Shown: piece after piece, positions 17,722 through 27,778 of the stretch
Layout: each line of letters opens with the position of its first letter
Position numbering within the stretch: the stretch's first letter is position 1
From: an uncultured Bacteroidales bacterium
GTDB lineage: Bacteria > Bacteroidota > Bacteroidia > Bacteroidales > P3
Length of the DNA: 64,000 nucleotides
Assembly (NCBI GenBank): GCA_910578275.1
Contig: CAJTPR010000001.1
Span: forward strand, 62,001-126,000
Reading direction: 5' to 3'
Translations under genes and position numbers: made by a program
Notes under the pieces: generated by a model
What the model was told of the DNA's origin: nothing
Database searches by the model: none
Seen by the model: the letters and a program-made list of their open reading frames with translations, nothing else

Positions 17722-18843
17722 TCATTCATGTGCTTCCACCGCCGATTCCGCAGGCCCGCCCAAGGCATCGGCCAGGTAGGTACACGACAAGGTGGTGAAA
17801 ATATAGGCTTGGATAAACGAAACCAGCAGTTCCAAGGCGTCGGCGAACAATCCGAACAAGACGGTAAGCGGCGAGACCATGAAGCCCAAGGCCGGGCCGA
17901 CCGCACCGAAAATCAGCACCAACGACACGAAGCCCAAGATGATGATATGTCCGGCGGTCATGTTCGCGAATAGCCGGATCATCAGCACGAAAGGCTTGGT
18001 GATCAATTCCATGGCTTCTATGAGCGGCATCAACGGCAACGGAAACTTCATCCACATCGGAACGCCGGGATTATTGAACGTGTGGCTCCAGAACTTCTTC
18101 GTGGAATGTCGCATCGTGACAAGATATGTGAGGAAAGCCAGCACGAACGTGACCGAAATGTTGCCCGTCACGTTCGCCCCGAAAGGGAAAAAGGGTACGA
18201 TTCCCAGGAGGTTTCCGAGCAGGATAAAGAAAAACAACGTGGCCATATAGGGCAAGAACCTGTCGCCGTGCTTCTTTCCGAGATTGGCATAGACGATGTC
18301 GTTGCGGACAAACAGGAAAACCGGCTCGAAAAGGGCCGCCACGCCCCTCGGGGCGTTTTCACCGTTCCGCTTGTAGGAACGGACGATAAACCAGAAAAGA
18401 ACCAGGATGACCACGCACGACACCATAAGCCCGAAAACGGTCTTGGTAATCGAAAAATCAAGGGGATTGGCGGCGGCAATGCGCACCGAACCGTCTTCGG
18501 CCTTTTCCAAGGCCACGATCTTTCCCTTGCGGGGATTTTCCGTGCGCAATTGGAAATCCTTGTACGTATGCTCCGGATTTTCGAACCTGGCCGAGGAAAA
18601 AACGTGAAATCCGCCCTCATGGAACAAGATCACAGGCAAATGCAACTCCACTTTCTTCCCGCCCCAGTCGCAGATATGCCACGAATGCTTGTCGGTGACA
18701 TGATCCAATATCAGTTCACCCGCGTTGAAACGCTCACGGGACGCCCCGGCAACGGAATCCTGCCGCGCGAAAAGGACGCAAGGCCATGCCGTGGCAAGGC
18801 ATGCGACCAACAGCAACCTGTAGTATAAAGATTTCATTTCCAT
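17722..18843 (-). CDS. atpB: ATP synthase F0 subunit a
   Basis: 373 residues. An N-terminal signal-like segment (YYRLLLVACLATAWPCVLFA) and a periplasmic stretch of about 120 residues precede the membrane domain, an extension often seen in Bacteroidota. The proton-channel part is clear: RFLPYMATLFFFILLGNLLG, the essential Arg in FVLMIRLFANMTAGH and the last helix LVSFIQAYIFTTLSCTYLA. First gene of the atp operon. Upstream lies the divergent 205-nt gap shared with the SprB-like gene. Confidence 0.96.
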   Translation of the reverse strand: MEMKSLYYRLLLVACLATAWPCVLFARQDSVAGASRERFNAGELILDHVTDKHSWHICDWGGKKVELHLPVILFHEGGFHVFSSARFENPEHTYKDFQLRTENPRKGKIVALEKAEDGSVRIAAANPLDFSITKTVFGLMVSCVVILVLFWFIVRSYKRNGENAPRGVAALFEPVFLFVRNDIVYANLGKKHGDRFLPYMATLFFFILLGNLLGIVPFFPFGANVTGNISVTFVLAFLTYLVTMRHSTKKFWSHTFNNPGVPMWMKFPLPLMPLIEAMELITKPFVLMIRLFANMTAGHIIILGFVSLVLIFGAVGPALGFMVSPLTVLFGLFADALELLVSFIQAYIFTTLSCTYLADALGGPAESAVEAHE

Positions 18844-18866
18844 TGTCCGGATTCAAGACGCAATCG

Positions 18867-18874
18867 CGAATTTA
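18867..18874 (-). promoter_or_regulatory. Possible -7 box of the atp operon (TAAATTCG)
   Basis: On the minus strand TAAATTCG (18874-18867), one base off TAnnTTTG, placing the start of transcription about 18 nt before the atpB ATG. The variant C at position 7 recurs at argS, ileS and the greA operon. Confidence 0.45.
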
Positions 18875-18984
18875 GTGAAAAGATTCCAATGCGAGACGCC
18901 TTCATGAAAATCCATCATCCGTTAAAAAGGCCGAAAATTAAGATTTTTTAACTTAAATATCACTTCTTCAATTGTATACAACCC

Positions 18985-18992
18985 TACATTTG
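18985..18992 (+). promoter_or_regulatory. -7 promoter box of the SprB-like gene
   Basis: TACATTTG at 18985-18992, 56 nt upstream of the ATG at 19049. No strong TTG at -33; the upstream region is AT-rich. Confidence 0.65.
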
Positions 18993-19048
18993 CCACCATC
19001 GGAAACGAGGGAACATACACCTATTGTCGAACTTAAACGTAAAATAAC

Positions 19049-22000
19049 ATGAAAGCACTCCTGACGAAGCCCTTCGGGCGTAAGACGAGCCTTTTGCTCC
19101 TTTCGTCGTTCATGGCGGCCGTCGCTTCCTTGCGGGGATCGAATCCGTACGAAGAAACCTGCAACCATTACAATGTCTTCACGCTCACCGCCGAATCGAG
19201 GCACGACGCTTCGTCTTGCCCCGTGCCTCGTGCGGCACATCCTCATTGCTTCACCCGGCTTTCGGCCAGGTTCATATCGGAAGCCGTGAAAGACAAAATG
19301 ACGAAAGGCGAAATCAACCTGGACAACCTGTACCTTCTTCCCGCGATATTTCAAGGCGAGGCCAAGGCCGTCGTGGACATCCCGCTCATCGACGACGTCC
19401 TGACAGGGATTTTCCAGGAAGATTTCCGGTCTTTCGACCCCGACAAAATGTATCTGCTCGTCTTCCTGCACACGAAAACCTATGGCAACGGTTCAAGGCC
19501 GGAGGCCATCGAACACATGCCGGATCTGGCAGACTTGCGGCAAATTCCATCCGAAGCCGTTCCTGTGGGAGGGAACTTGTCGTTCGACGCCGGCCGACCG
19601 ATCCTCATCAAGCTCGCCGACATGCTCAAGACGACCTTGTCTACCTCGATCGCCTGCCAGACCCTGACTCTCGGCCTTGCCTCAAAATGCCCGTTGGTCA
19701 TCAACAACACCCAAACCGTCTACAAAGGGTATCCGTACAGGGTTTCCCTGAACGCCCGAGCCGCATGCGCGGCCTCCGAATTCGTGAACACGCCCGAAAC
19801 CTTTCCCGTAACCAAGGAACTCACCTATACGGACAACACCTTCGGCTGGGAATACATCCATGGAGACATGACGGCCTTCAAGCCCTTGAAAAGACGGGGC
19901 GCGACCATCCTTGTCAATCCGCTGGAAGACAAGGAACTGCCCTTTGGCAAGAACATCCTCGTCAAAATCGTCGACGGCCGGCCCGGCGATACGAAAAACA
20001 CGAAAACGATCTGCTTCTATCCCGACATTCCGCAACCCACGAAAACCAAGTTCCAGCAAATTCCGGAGGGCTCCGACCGGCTGCAGGAACTCACGCTCAC
20101 CTTCGACCGGAAACCGAACGATGAAGCAGAGGAGAAACTCACGCTGCTGACCGTCTACAGCAAGATCGGACGGAAATCCGACGGCACGCCCGACCTCGGC
20201 GAATCCGTTCCCGTTTTCCAGGAGAGCATCGACATGAGAAAATTCAACGGATTGAATTACACCGTTTCCGTTGCCAACCATCCCATGAAAGAAGGCACTT
20301 ACCATGTCACCGTGGAAGGCACGGCCAGGAACCGCAGCAACAACCCGAACACGAGCGAAAACCATTCCCTGCCCGCCGAAATCAAGAACGCCATGTTCCA
20401 GGCAGTTCCCGTGGTCGTGGGAAAAAACGAAATAAATATAGAGAAAACGGAGTTCACGCCCCCCGACTGTTTCGAAACGAAAGGGAAACTGAAAATCACG
20501 TTAGGTGAATACTTCCTGCCCTTGATCTCCAAGAACCCCGTCTTCTACTACCGTACCGGAACAGACCCTGACGGGACCATCCTGTACGACACGATCCATT
20601 TCAAATGTACCTATATGGGCACGCGGGACGACCCCCATGCCACTTTCGAATGCGACCATGTCGACGAACGCAATACATACTTCAAGGTAGTCATCCCTGC
20701 CATCCTGAGTTCCGCCGGCGGCGGAAGCGGAAGCTTGTCCATGCAGAAAGTCCCGACCGGAAGTTCATCTCCCCATTCGGACAACGACAGGAGCGCTTAT
20801 TTCCAGATCGGATTTTCCCGACCCGGACGGATCCAGGTTCCTGTCGAAGTGAAGCACAACAGCGGATTCTACCATGTGAACAAGAAACTGCAGATGGCCG
20901 ACGACGGGAAAGTGACCGTCTTCAGGGAACACACAGGCGGAGGTACGCCCCCGTATCGTTTTTATTTCAGGGACGAATTCGCCTATCCGTCACTGACGGT
21001 ACTATCGAACGATGTCATTCCCGCCCCGAACGCGGGCATAAGGTACATTTCCGTACGGGATTCCAAGGGCTGCCTTTTCGACACCTCCGTATTCGTGGGC
21101 AACCTCGGCGGCCAGCTTTTCGCCAAGCTCGACATGGAACGGGCCATAAGCTGCCACGAGACCGACGACGGCATATTGAGAACCTCGCTCGAAAAGAAGA
21201 CCGGCAATCCGCTCGGCCATGCATGGTACAAGGACGGGACTTTGCTTTCGGGCGAATCGAACACGATGCTCTACGACCTCGGCCCGGGCAACTACAAGGT
21301 GGTGGTCACCGACTTGAAAACGGGCATGGCATCGAGCGACGAAATCACGTTGACACGACCTGCCCCGTTGAAACTGGACGTGCAACATCAAAAGGACGTG
21401 GACTGTTTCGGCGACAACAGCGGAGCCATAGCGCTTTCAGGTTCGGGCGGAACGCCGTCTTACCTCTACTTGTGGGACGGGGTCGATTACGGCAGCCTGC
21501 GACGCGACTTGCCTGCCGGAGAATACAGCGTGAAGCTTGTCGACCACAACAGTTGCGAAATCACGCGGACCTATGTCGTCAAGCAACCCGGACAAGCCTT
21601 CCGGATAAGCATCGATTCGGTATTTCCCGCCCATCATGACGAAAAAGGGAATTATACGCCCGGACGTATCGTGCTTCATTCCCGAGGCGGCACGAAACCT
21701 TACGGCATACTCGACCAAGGAGGTGCCGACCTGGACGCCCTCGACGCGGGAACCTATCATCTCGAACAGAGGGACGCCAGGCAATGTATCGCTTCGCAAG
21801 ACGTCACCGTCGACTACTACGACAAGATGAAAATAGAGATCGTGCAGGATCGGGAAAACCTATGTTCCGGTGACAAGGACGCCGCCTGCCACGTGGAAAT
21901 CACAGGCGGCGTCCCACCCTTTTCCATCTTGTGGAGCAACGGGGCAAAGCACGATACCGTCAACGGCCTTGGCAGAGGAAACTTGTCCGTGCAGGTGACG

Positions 22001-25000
22001 GATGCCGCCGGGGTGACGAAAACAGACCGCCTGTTCGTCCATCTTCCCTTGCCGCTCTCGATAGATTCCGTATCGATGAAAGACCCGACGTATCACGGTT
22101 GCACGGACAGCCTTTGTCCGCCGGGGGAAACGGACGGGGAAACAGGTTTCCGCGTGAGCGGCGGAACGCCGCCCTATCGTTTTTCTTGGAAAAAGGACGG
22201 CCTGCCTGCCGAAATCCCCCTTTTTGCGACCCCACGGCCGTCTGAAAGAAAAGAAGCCCGCCATCTGGGCGCCGGACATTACGAACTGACCGCCACCGAC
22301 CGGAACGCTTGCACGGCAAGGCTCTCTTTCACGCTGGCGGACATTCCCGCCCTGCATGCGGTCATCGAGACCGTGCAAGAAACAAGTTGCCACGGCGCAC
22401 GAGACGGCATCATCCGGGTCAAGGCCGCAGGCGGGACGCCGCCCTACCGGCACGCATGGGAGAATCTGCCCGACACGAACGGACGGCTGGAGAACATTCC
22501 CGCGGGCAATTACAAGGTGCATGTCTCCGACGCCCTGGGCGTCACGGCTTCGGCCATGCTGCACCTGGATGAGCCGGAACCCTTGCGTATCGTCGTCGAA
22601 TCCGTCAAGCCCCCCTCCTATCCCGGCAGCAGGAACGGTCAGGCGCACGAACGCGAAAACGACGGTGAAATCATCGTTTCGGCAAAAGGAGGAAACGAAC
22701 CCTACCGCTTCCTATGGACGGACGCGAACGATTCTTCCATCGCAGACAAGCGCGCCCGTGAAAAACTTTCCGAAGGCACGTACCACCTCAAGCTGCGCGA
22801 CGCGTCGGGCTGCATGGCCGACACCGCGTTCGTCCTGACCCGCACCGAAACCCTCTTCTGTTCGATTATCGCGGAAAAGCCCGTTTCCTGCCATGGTTCC
22901 GAGGACGCCTTGCTTCGCGCCGACATCCGAGGCGGAACGCCTCCTTATGAAATCAAGTGGCTGCAAGGCGGAAATGATTCCATCGGGAACGGCACGTTCC
23001 TGGAAAACAGGGGCGGCGGCCTCTATGCCCTGCTCGTTTGCGACCGTCTCGGCGTACAGGCATATCACGAATTCGACCTGCCGCAGCCCGACAGCCTGCG
23101 ATTACGGCTGACCACACGGGCAAGCCTTTGCCAGGGCGACAACGACGGAAAGGCCGTCGCCACCGTGGAAGGAGGAACCGCGCCTTACACCTACCGTTGG
23201 AACGTAAACGGAAAAGACCTAAACCGGGACAGCGAGGTCATCGACCACGTCGAGAACGCGAAAATCAAACTCAACGTAAGCGACAGCCGGGGTTGCCTCG
23301 CTTCCGCGACCGCGGCGATCGTCGCCCCGTCCGCCCTCGAATTGGAATACACCGCCGTCGATCCTTCCTACGGAAGCAGCCTGTGGCAGGTATTGGAGGA
23401 AGTCGCGAACGATGGAAGGATAGACCTTTTCGCAAGCGGCGGCACAGTTCCTTACCGCTATGTATGGCGACACGGAGATAGAGACAGAGACGGCACAAGC
23501 TCGACAACGGACCTGGACAGCGGCTTCTACCTGGCAAGCGTCATCGACAAAAACGACTGTCGTGCGACAAGGGAAATACGGCTTCGTCGCACGCCTCCGC
23601 TGGAAACCCGGCTCCTATCGGTCCGGGAACCTCTCTGCGCCGATTCGCAGACCGCCGCCTTCGAGCTGCACGTAAAAGGAGGCAAAAGACCCTACGCTTT
23701 CGATTGGTTCAGGAACGGAAAATGGATAGACGAGGATTCTGTCCGTCTGAAAAAGGGAATGGGCGCAGGCGTCTACAAGGTCGTCGTACGCGACGCCAAC
23801 GGCATCGTAAGCCGGGACAGCCTGCCAGTCGGCGAACCGGAACGGATTTCCGTCACGGCGAACATCGAAGACGCCACGGCATGGACGCTGGCCAACGGCA
23901 GCATCCATGTCCGGATACGCGGCGGCGTACGGCCATACCAAACCTTGTGGAACGACGGGAACAAGGGTACGGAACTCGAGCAGGCGCGCCGCGGCACCTA
24001 CATGCTCGAAGTACAAGACGCCAATCGTTGCCGCTCCACTTATCGTTACATGGTAAACAGCCCCGATTCGCTTTTCATCTCCTCCTGGGTGGTGCAAGAC
24101 CGCACCGGAGAAAAACGCGGCGCCATCAGGCTCAGCCTGGAAGGAGGCTTGCCGCCTTACACCTACGATTGGCAAGATGGTTCGGGCAAGACGATCCGTT
24201 CAGGATCGGACAAGCGGAAACGGATGGAAATCACCGATCTGGAGCCAGGCATCTACCGCTTTCATGTCCGGGATTCAGGAGGGGCGACACTCGGCAGACT
24301 GTTTGAAATAAAGGAACGAACCCGAATGCAAGCCGCCATCCTGCTGGAAAACGGCATCCATTGTCACGGCGGGAAAACCGCCGTCGTACAAGCCTGGATC
24401 AACGGAGGACGAGCTCCCTACGTTTGCCTATGGAGCCGTACGGACGACACATCCCTGCCCCTCGTTCCCACAGGAAAGGACGGGACACGCCTGGAAAACC
24501 TGCCCGCCGGGACTTACCGGATTCAGGTACGCGACGCCGACGAGGACAGCTGCTCCGCGCAAATCACGATCGGCCAAGCCGAACCGCTCCGGATCCATGC
24601 GGATATCCAGCCCTCTGATGTTCCCGGCCAAAAAGGAAAATTCGTCCTCAGGCCGCAAGGCGGACGACCGCCCTACGCTTACCTCTGGAATACGGGAAAC
24701 AAGGCGGCCACGCAGGAATTCTCGAATCAAGAAAGTTACCAGGCCACCGTCACGGACGCCGAAGGCTGCACGGCCTTCATCGACCTTGACTCGGTGCTCT
24801 CGCGAAACCTACGGGTGCAAATACACCCGACCTCCGAAATCCGATGCTTCGGCGACAGCACGGGCAGCCTGCGGGTCGACATATCCGACGGGAAACCGCC
24901 CTTCGCCGTCCGATGGTCGAACGGGGCGACAAGCCATACGGCAAGCGGGCTTGGGGCAGGAAAATACATGGTAAGGGTAACGGATGCCGGAGGCCATGCC

Positions 25001-26287
25001 GACTCGGCTTCCTTCCAACTCCGTCAACCCGGAAAACTGCACAACGCCATCGTGACCGGAACGCCCTCCTGTCACGGACTGTCGGACGGCAGCATACGCC
25101 TGCATACCACGGGAGGCAGCGGCCAATACCTCTATGCCTGGAACACGGGAGCCTATACGCGTGACCTTTACCAACTGGCCAAGGGCACTTACGTGGTAAG
25201 GGTATCCGACAAGTCGCAATGCGCCCTCACCGACACCATCGTGCTTGACGAACCGAAACGCCTGCTATGTCTTCCGCATGTCGATTCCATCGCCTGTCCC
25301 GACGAGAAAGGCAGGATTTCCTGGCATGCTTCCGGCGGAACCTCGCCCTATCGCTACCAATGGACAAGGCTGGCCGGAAAAGACGGCCGGCAGACGCAAG
25401 CCCGAGGAAACGCTCCCCTCATCGAACCGGCCGATGCGGGATGGTACGAACTGACCGTGGAAGACGGGAAACGTTGCACTTTCGACACGGGCATCCACCT
25501 GGGCATGCCTTTCCCGCCTGCCTACGAACTTGCAAAGGAACGCAGCCTTTGCATCGGCCAGTGCCTCGAACTGGAAGCGGCAGGCAGCGATACCGTGCCG
25601 GGACTGCGATACCTATGGGTCTATCCCGACGGGACGGTTTCCGACCAGCCGGTCATCCTCACCCGAATGGCCGGCCTGCACAGGCTCACATTGATCCAGA
25701 ACCTGCGTTGCGTTTACCGCGACAGCGTCATGGTAAGCCCGTTCGACGACAGCATCCACGCCGAATTCTGGGTCAGCAGCCAGATCGCCGCCTTACAGAA
25801 CTGCCTGCTGGTGAACCTCTCCGGATACCATCCCGACAGCATCGCCTGGCATGTGCCGGAAGAAGCCGTCATCCTGAACCGGGAAGGCAACTATCTGGAA
25901 ATCCGGTTTCCCGAAGCGGGAACCTACACGATAGGCATGACCTCCTACAAAGGACGCTGTTCGGAATCGACATACAGGCAGGTGGAAGTCTTCGACGCGC
26001 AACGGCAACAAGAGGCCGGCAACCGGCCTGACGGTGTCACATGGCGCATCCAACCCAATCCCGTGCATGCCTCCTGCCGGCTGACGGGAGAAAGCGACCG
26101 ACGCCTGCTTGTACGCCATCGTCTGGTCAGGACCTCCACGGGAGAAATCCTGCGACAAGGAACATTCGACATGCCTGCCGGCAAAATCTCAAAAACCATC
26201 CTCGACGGCCATGAACCGGCCGGAATGTATATCCTGTTGCTGGAATACGGCACGGAAAAACGCAGTCTCAAAATCGTCAAAATCTAA
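19049..26287 (+). CDS. Giant SprB-like surface protein with about 19 SprB-type repeats and T9SS tail
   Basis: 2412 residues. An N-terminal signal (LLLLSSFMAAVASL) is followed by about 600 residues without an obvious family. From about residue 625 to 2150 there are roughly 19 divergent repeats of 73-90 residues following the SprB pattern: SCHG or CFGD, then DG, then GGTPPYRYxW, then LxxGxYxVxVxDxxGC. Next comes a PKD-like region (LCIGQCLELEAAGSD, YLWVYPDGTVS), then a final 80-residue T9SS type A-like tail (IQPNPVHASCRL ... AGMYILLLEYGTEKRSLKIV). SprB of Flavobacterium johnsoniae is a mobile surface adhesin moved by the gliding motor; here an adhesin or matrix role is inferred. The downstream gene starts 11 nt later and is surely co-transcribed. 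Divergent from atpB. Confidence 0.88.
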   Translation: MKALLTKPFGRKTSLLLLSSFMAAVASLRGSNPYEETCNHYNVFTLTAESRHDASSCPVPRAAHPHCFTRLSARFISEAVKDKMTKGEINLDNLYLLPAIFQGEAKAVVDIPLIDDVLTGIFQEDFRSFDPDKMYLLVFLHTKTYGNGSRPEAIEHMPDLADLRQIPSEAVPVGGNLSFDAGRPILIKLADMLKTTLSTSIACQTLTLGLASKCPLVINNTQTVYKGYPYRVSLNARAACAASEFVNTPETFPVTKELTYTDNTFGWEYIHGDMTAFKPLKRRGATILVNPLEDKELPFGKNILVKIVDGRPGDTKNTKTICFYPDIPQPTKTKFQQIPEGSDRLQELTLTFDRKPNDEAEEKLTLLTVYSKIGRKSDGTPDLGESVPVFQESIDMRKFNGLNYTVSVANHPMKEGTYHVTVEGTARNRSNNPNTSENHSLPAEIKNAMFQAVPVVVGKNEINIEKTEFTPPDCFETKGKLKITLGEYFLPLISKNPVFYYRTGTDPDGTILYDTIHFKCTYMGTRDDPHATFECDHVDERNTYFKVVIPAILSSAGGGSGSLSMQKVPTGSSSPHSDNDRSAYFQIGFSRPGRIQVPVEVKHNSGFYHVNKKLQMADDGKVTVFREHTGGGTPPYRFYFRDEFAYPSLTVLSNDVIPAPNAGIRYISVRDSKGCLFDTSVFVGNLGGQLFAKLDMERAISCHETDDGILRTSLEKKTGNPLGHAWYKDGTLLSGESNTMLYDLGPGNYKVVVTDLKTGMASSDEITLTRPAPLKLDVQHQKDVDCFGDNSGAIALSGSGGTPSYLYLWDGVDYGSLRRDLPAGEYSVKLVDHNSCEITRTYVVKQPGQAFRISIDSVFPAHHDEKGNYTPGRIVLHSRGGTKPYGILDQGGADLDALDAGTYHLEQRDARQCIASQDVTVDYYDKMKIEIVQDRENLCSGDKDAACHVEITGGVPPFSILWSNGAKHDTVNGLGRGNLSVQVTDAAGVTKTDRLFVHLPLPLSIDSVSMKDPTYHGCTDSLCPPGETDGETGFRVSGGTPPYRFSWKKDGLPAEIPLFATPRPSERKEARHLGAGHYELTATDRNACTARLSFTLADIPALHAVIETVQETSCHGARDGIIRVKAAGGTPPYRHAWENLPDTNGRLENIPAGNYKVHVSDALGVTASAMLHLDEPEPLRIVVESVKPPSYPGSRNGQAHERENDGEIIVSAKGGNEPYRFLWTDANDSSIADKRAREKLSEGTYHLKLRDASGCMADTAFVLTRTETLFCSIIAEKPVSCHGSEDALLRADIRGGTPPYEIKWLQGGNDSIGNGTFLENRGGGLYALLVCDRLGVQAYHEFDLPQPDSLRLRLTTRASLCQGDNDGKAVATVEGGTAPYTYRWNVNGKDLNRDSEVIDHVENAKIKLNVSDSRGCLASATAAIVAPSALELEYTAVDPSYGSSLWQVLEEVANDGRIDLFASGGTVPYRYVWRHGDRDRDGTSSTTDLDSGFYLASVIDKNDCRATREIRLRRTPPLETRLLSVREPLCADSQTAAFELHVKGGKRPYAFDWFRNGKWIDEDSVRLKKGMGAGVYKVVVRDANGIVSRDSLPVGEPERISVTANIEDATAWTLANGSIHVRIRGGVRPYQTLWNDGNKGTELEQARRGTYMLEVQDANRCRSTYRYMVNSPDSLFISSWVVQDRTGEKRGAIRLSLEGGLPPYTYDWQDGSGKTIRSGSDKRKRMEITDLEPGIYRFHVRDSGGATLGRLFEIKERTRMQAAILLENGIHCHGGKTAVVQAWINGGRAPYVCLWSRTDDTSLPLVPTGKDGTRLENLPAGTYRIQVRDADEDSCSAQITIGQAEPLRIHADIQPSDVPGQKGKFVLRPQGGRPPYAYLWNTGNKAATQEFSNQESYQATVTDAEGCTAFIDLDSVLSRNLRVQIHPTSEIRCFGDSTGSLRVDISDGKPPFAVRWSNGATSHTASGLGAGKYMVRVTDAGGHADSASFQLRQPGKLHNAIVTGTPSCHGLSDGSIRLHTTGGSGQYLYAWNTGAYTRDLYQLAKGTYVVRVSDKSQCALTDTIVLDEPKRLLCLPHVDSIACPDEKGRISWHASGGTSPYRYQWTRLAGKDGRQTQARGNAPLIEPADAGWYELTVEDGKRCTFDTGIHLGMPFPPAYELAKERSLCIGQCLELEAAGSDTVPGLRYLWVYPDGTVSDQPVILTRMAGLHRLTLIQNLRCVYRDSVMVSPFDDSIHAEFWVSSQIAALQNCLLVNLSGYHPDSIAWHVPEEAVILNREGNYLEIRFPEAGTYTIGMTSYKGRCSESTYRQVEVFDAQRQQEAGNRPDGVTWRIQPNPVHASCRLTGESDRRLLVRHRLVRTSTGEILRQGTFDMPAGKISKTILDGHEPAGMYILLLEYGTEKRSLKIVKI
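20905..25515 (+). repeat. Coding array of SprB-type repeats
   Basis: About 19 successive units inside the giant protein, recognisable by recurrent GG-x-x-PY followed by a Trp about 4 residues later (GGTPPYRFSW, GGTPPYRHAW, GGTAPYTYRW, GGLPPYTYDW, GGRPPYAYLW and others). Units differ strongly in sequence at protein and DNA level, so this is an old, diverged array, not a recent tandem expansion. Confidence 0.85.
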
Positions 26288-26298
26288 AAAGCGACAAG

Positions 26299-27768
26299 AT
26301 GAAAAAAAGATTCTTCAACCAGACGTGGTTCCTGCCGATGTTCGTCCTGTCCGTCTTGCCGACGGGCAGAGCCGAAGGGCAGACCGTATCCCCCGTAAGT
26401 TCGCGCACTTTCCTGCAAGCCCCCTATCGTTACCGCCTCGACGACTGGGCCGGAATGGACGGGAACCGGATGGAAGTATGCCTGAGGCTGCTCGACACGC
26501 GCGTGGAAAACGCCACGCTTTTCTTGCGGATGCGCATGGTATCCGAAAACCTTTCGATGGAAAACCCCGTGCCGCTGCCCTTGCCCGTCTTGTTGGCAGG
26601 CGGAGAAGAGATCCGCCTGTCCGCCCGCGACCTTCGTCCTTACTTCCGGCCAGGGAACCTGCAATTCAACGGCAACGGGAAGCAAGCGTTCCTCCAATCG
26701 GGCGGAATGCTTCCCGACGGTGTTTACAGGCTGTCTTTCGAGGCCTATGAAGCCAGATCCGGCAACAAGGTATCCGTACAGGAGATTCCCGCCGTTTTCA
26801 AGCTGGTGGCCGGAGAGCCGCCGCTTATCAACATGCCCGGGAACGGCAACACGTTATATTACGGCAAGCAGGAATCCATCCGTTTCCAGTGGACCCCGAG
26901 GCATCTGCACGTGGCAGGATTCTTCCTTACCCGATACACTTTCGAACTGGCCCGGATTCCCGAAGGAGCGGCGAACTGGAAAGAATACTTCCACACATTG
27001 CCCCTGATCGCGCGGGAAACCATCGAACAACCTTATCTCGACTACGGTCCCGCGTCACCGCAACTCATTCCCGGAAACCGCTACGCGTTCAGGGTGCGCG
27101 CCCGGTGCACGAACGCCTCCGGCGAGAACCTGCATATCAAAAACGACGGATACAGTGAAGTATTCCTGCTACACTTCGAGGAAGACTGCCCCGTAGTACC
27201 GCAACTGCGCGTGGAAAACATCCGTGCCACGAGCGTGGTCATTAACTGGAACGAACCCTTGGAAGCCAAGGAGTACAAACTGTCCTACCGCAAGAACGGA
27301 AAGCCCGACGCCCGCTGGTTCACGTTCAAGGAAACGCTGCCCGCAGGCACCTCCCTCGCCCGCCTGGAGAACCTGGAGCCGGCCACAGGCTACGAATGCC
27401 GATTGTCGGTACGATGCGCCTATTCGCAAAGCCGAAACGACGCAACCTACCGTTTTACGACCTTGAGCACCGACAACGCCGGCCTGGACTGCGGCAAGCA
27501 TGACAAAACGGACGAAACGAAACCCAAGGACCAGACGCCGCTCAAGTCGCTACGCCGTTTCGACCAGATCCGCACCGCCGACGGCTTCGTCTTCGAGATA
27601 GACGAAAGCACAGGAGAAAACGGCGTCTTCAGCGGAACAGGCTATACCCACATTCCGCTTTTGGCCAACACGGGCGTGAAAGTGAAGTTCAAGAACATCT
27701 TCGTGAACAAGGACTACGAACTCGTTTCCGGCGTGATCGAGGCCGAGAAAGACAAAAGCAGCCTGTAA
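26299..27768 (+). CDS. Secreted fibronectin type III-containing protein, partner of the SprB-like gene
   Basis: 489 residues. Signal peptide MKKRFFNQTWFLPMFVLSVLPTGRAEGQ. The N-terminal 200 residues form a domain seen in long Bacteroidota surface proteins: YRYRLDDWAGMDGNRMEVCL, LRPYFRPGNLQFNGNGKQAF, LPDGVYRLSFEAYEARSG. A segment with IRFQWTPRHL and YTFELARI follows, then a fibronectin-III domain (about 300-395: VENIRATSVVINWNEPLEAK ... LEPATGYECRLSVRC). The end (RTADGFVFEIDESTGENGVF, KVKFKNIFVNKDYELVSGVI) stops abruptly in a Lys/Asp/Glu-rich tail with no T9SS sorting domain. It may be a periplasmic or outer-membrane partner, or a shortened version of a longer protein. It is 11 nt from the giant gene and converges on the acyltransferase. 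Confidence 0.75.
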   Translation: MKKRFFNQTWFLPMFVLSVLPTGRAEGQTVSPVSSRTFLQAPYRYRLDDWAGMDGNRMEVCLRLLDTRVENATLFLRMRMVSENLSMENPVPLPLPVLLAGGEEIRLSARDLRPYFRPGNLQFNGNGKQAFLQSGGMLPDGVYRLSFEAYEARSGNKVSVQEIPAVFKLVAGEPPLINMPGNGNTLYYGKQESIRFQWTPRHLHVAGFFLTRYTFELARIPEGAANWKEYFHTLPLIARETIEQPYLDYGPASPQLIPGNRYAFRVRARCTNASGENLHIKNDGYSEVFLLHFEEDCPVVPQLRVENIRATSVVINWNEPLEAKEYKLSYRKNGKPDARWFTFKETLPAGTSLARLENLEPATGYECRLSVRCAYSQSRNDATYRFTTLSTDNAGLDCGKHDKTDETKPKDQTPLKSLRRFDQIRTADGFVFEIDESTGENGVFSGTGYTHIPLLANTGVKVKFKNIFVNKDYELVSGVIEAEKDKSSL

Positions 27769-27778
27769 GACAGAACGG

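Noticed and set aside
20905..25515. Recent tandem duplication or CRISPR-like array in the giant adhesin
   Set aside because: Units are 73-90 codons, in frame and strongly diverged; no short identical repeats with spacers.
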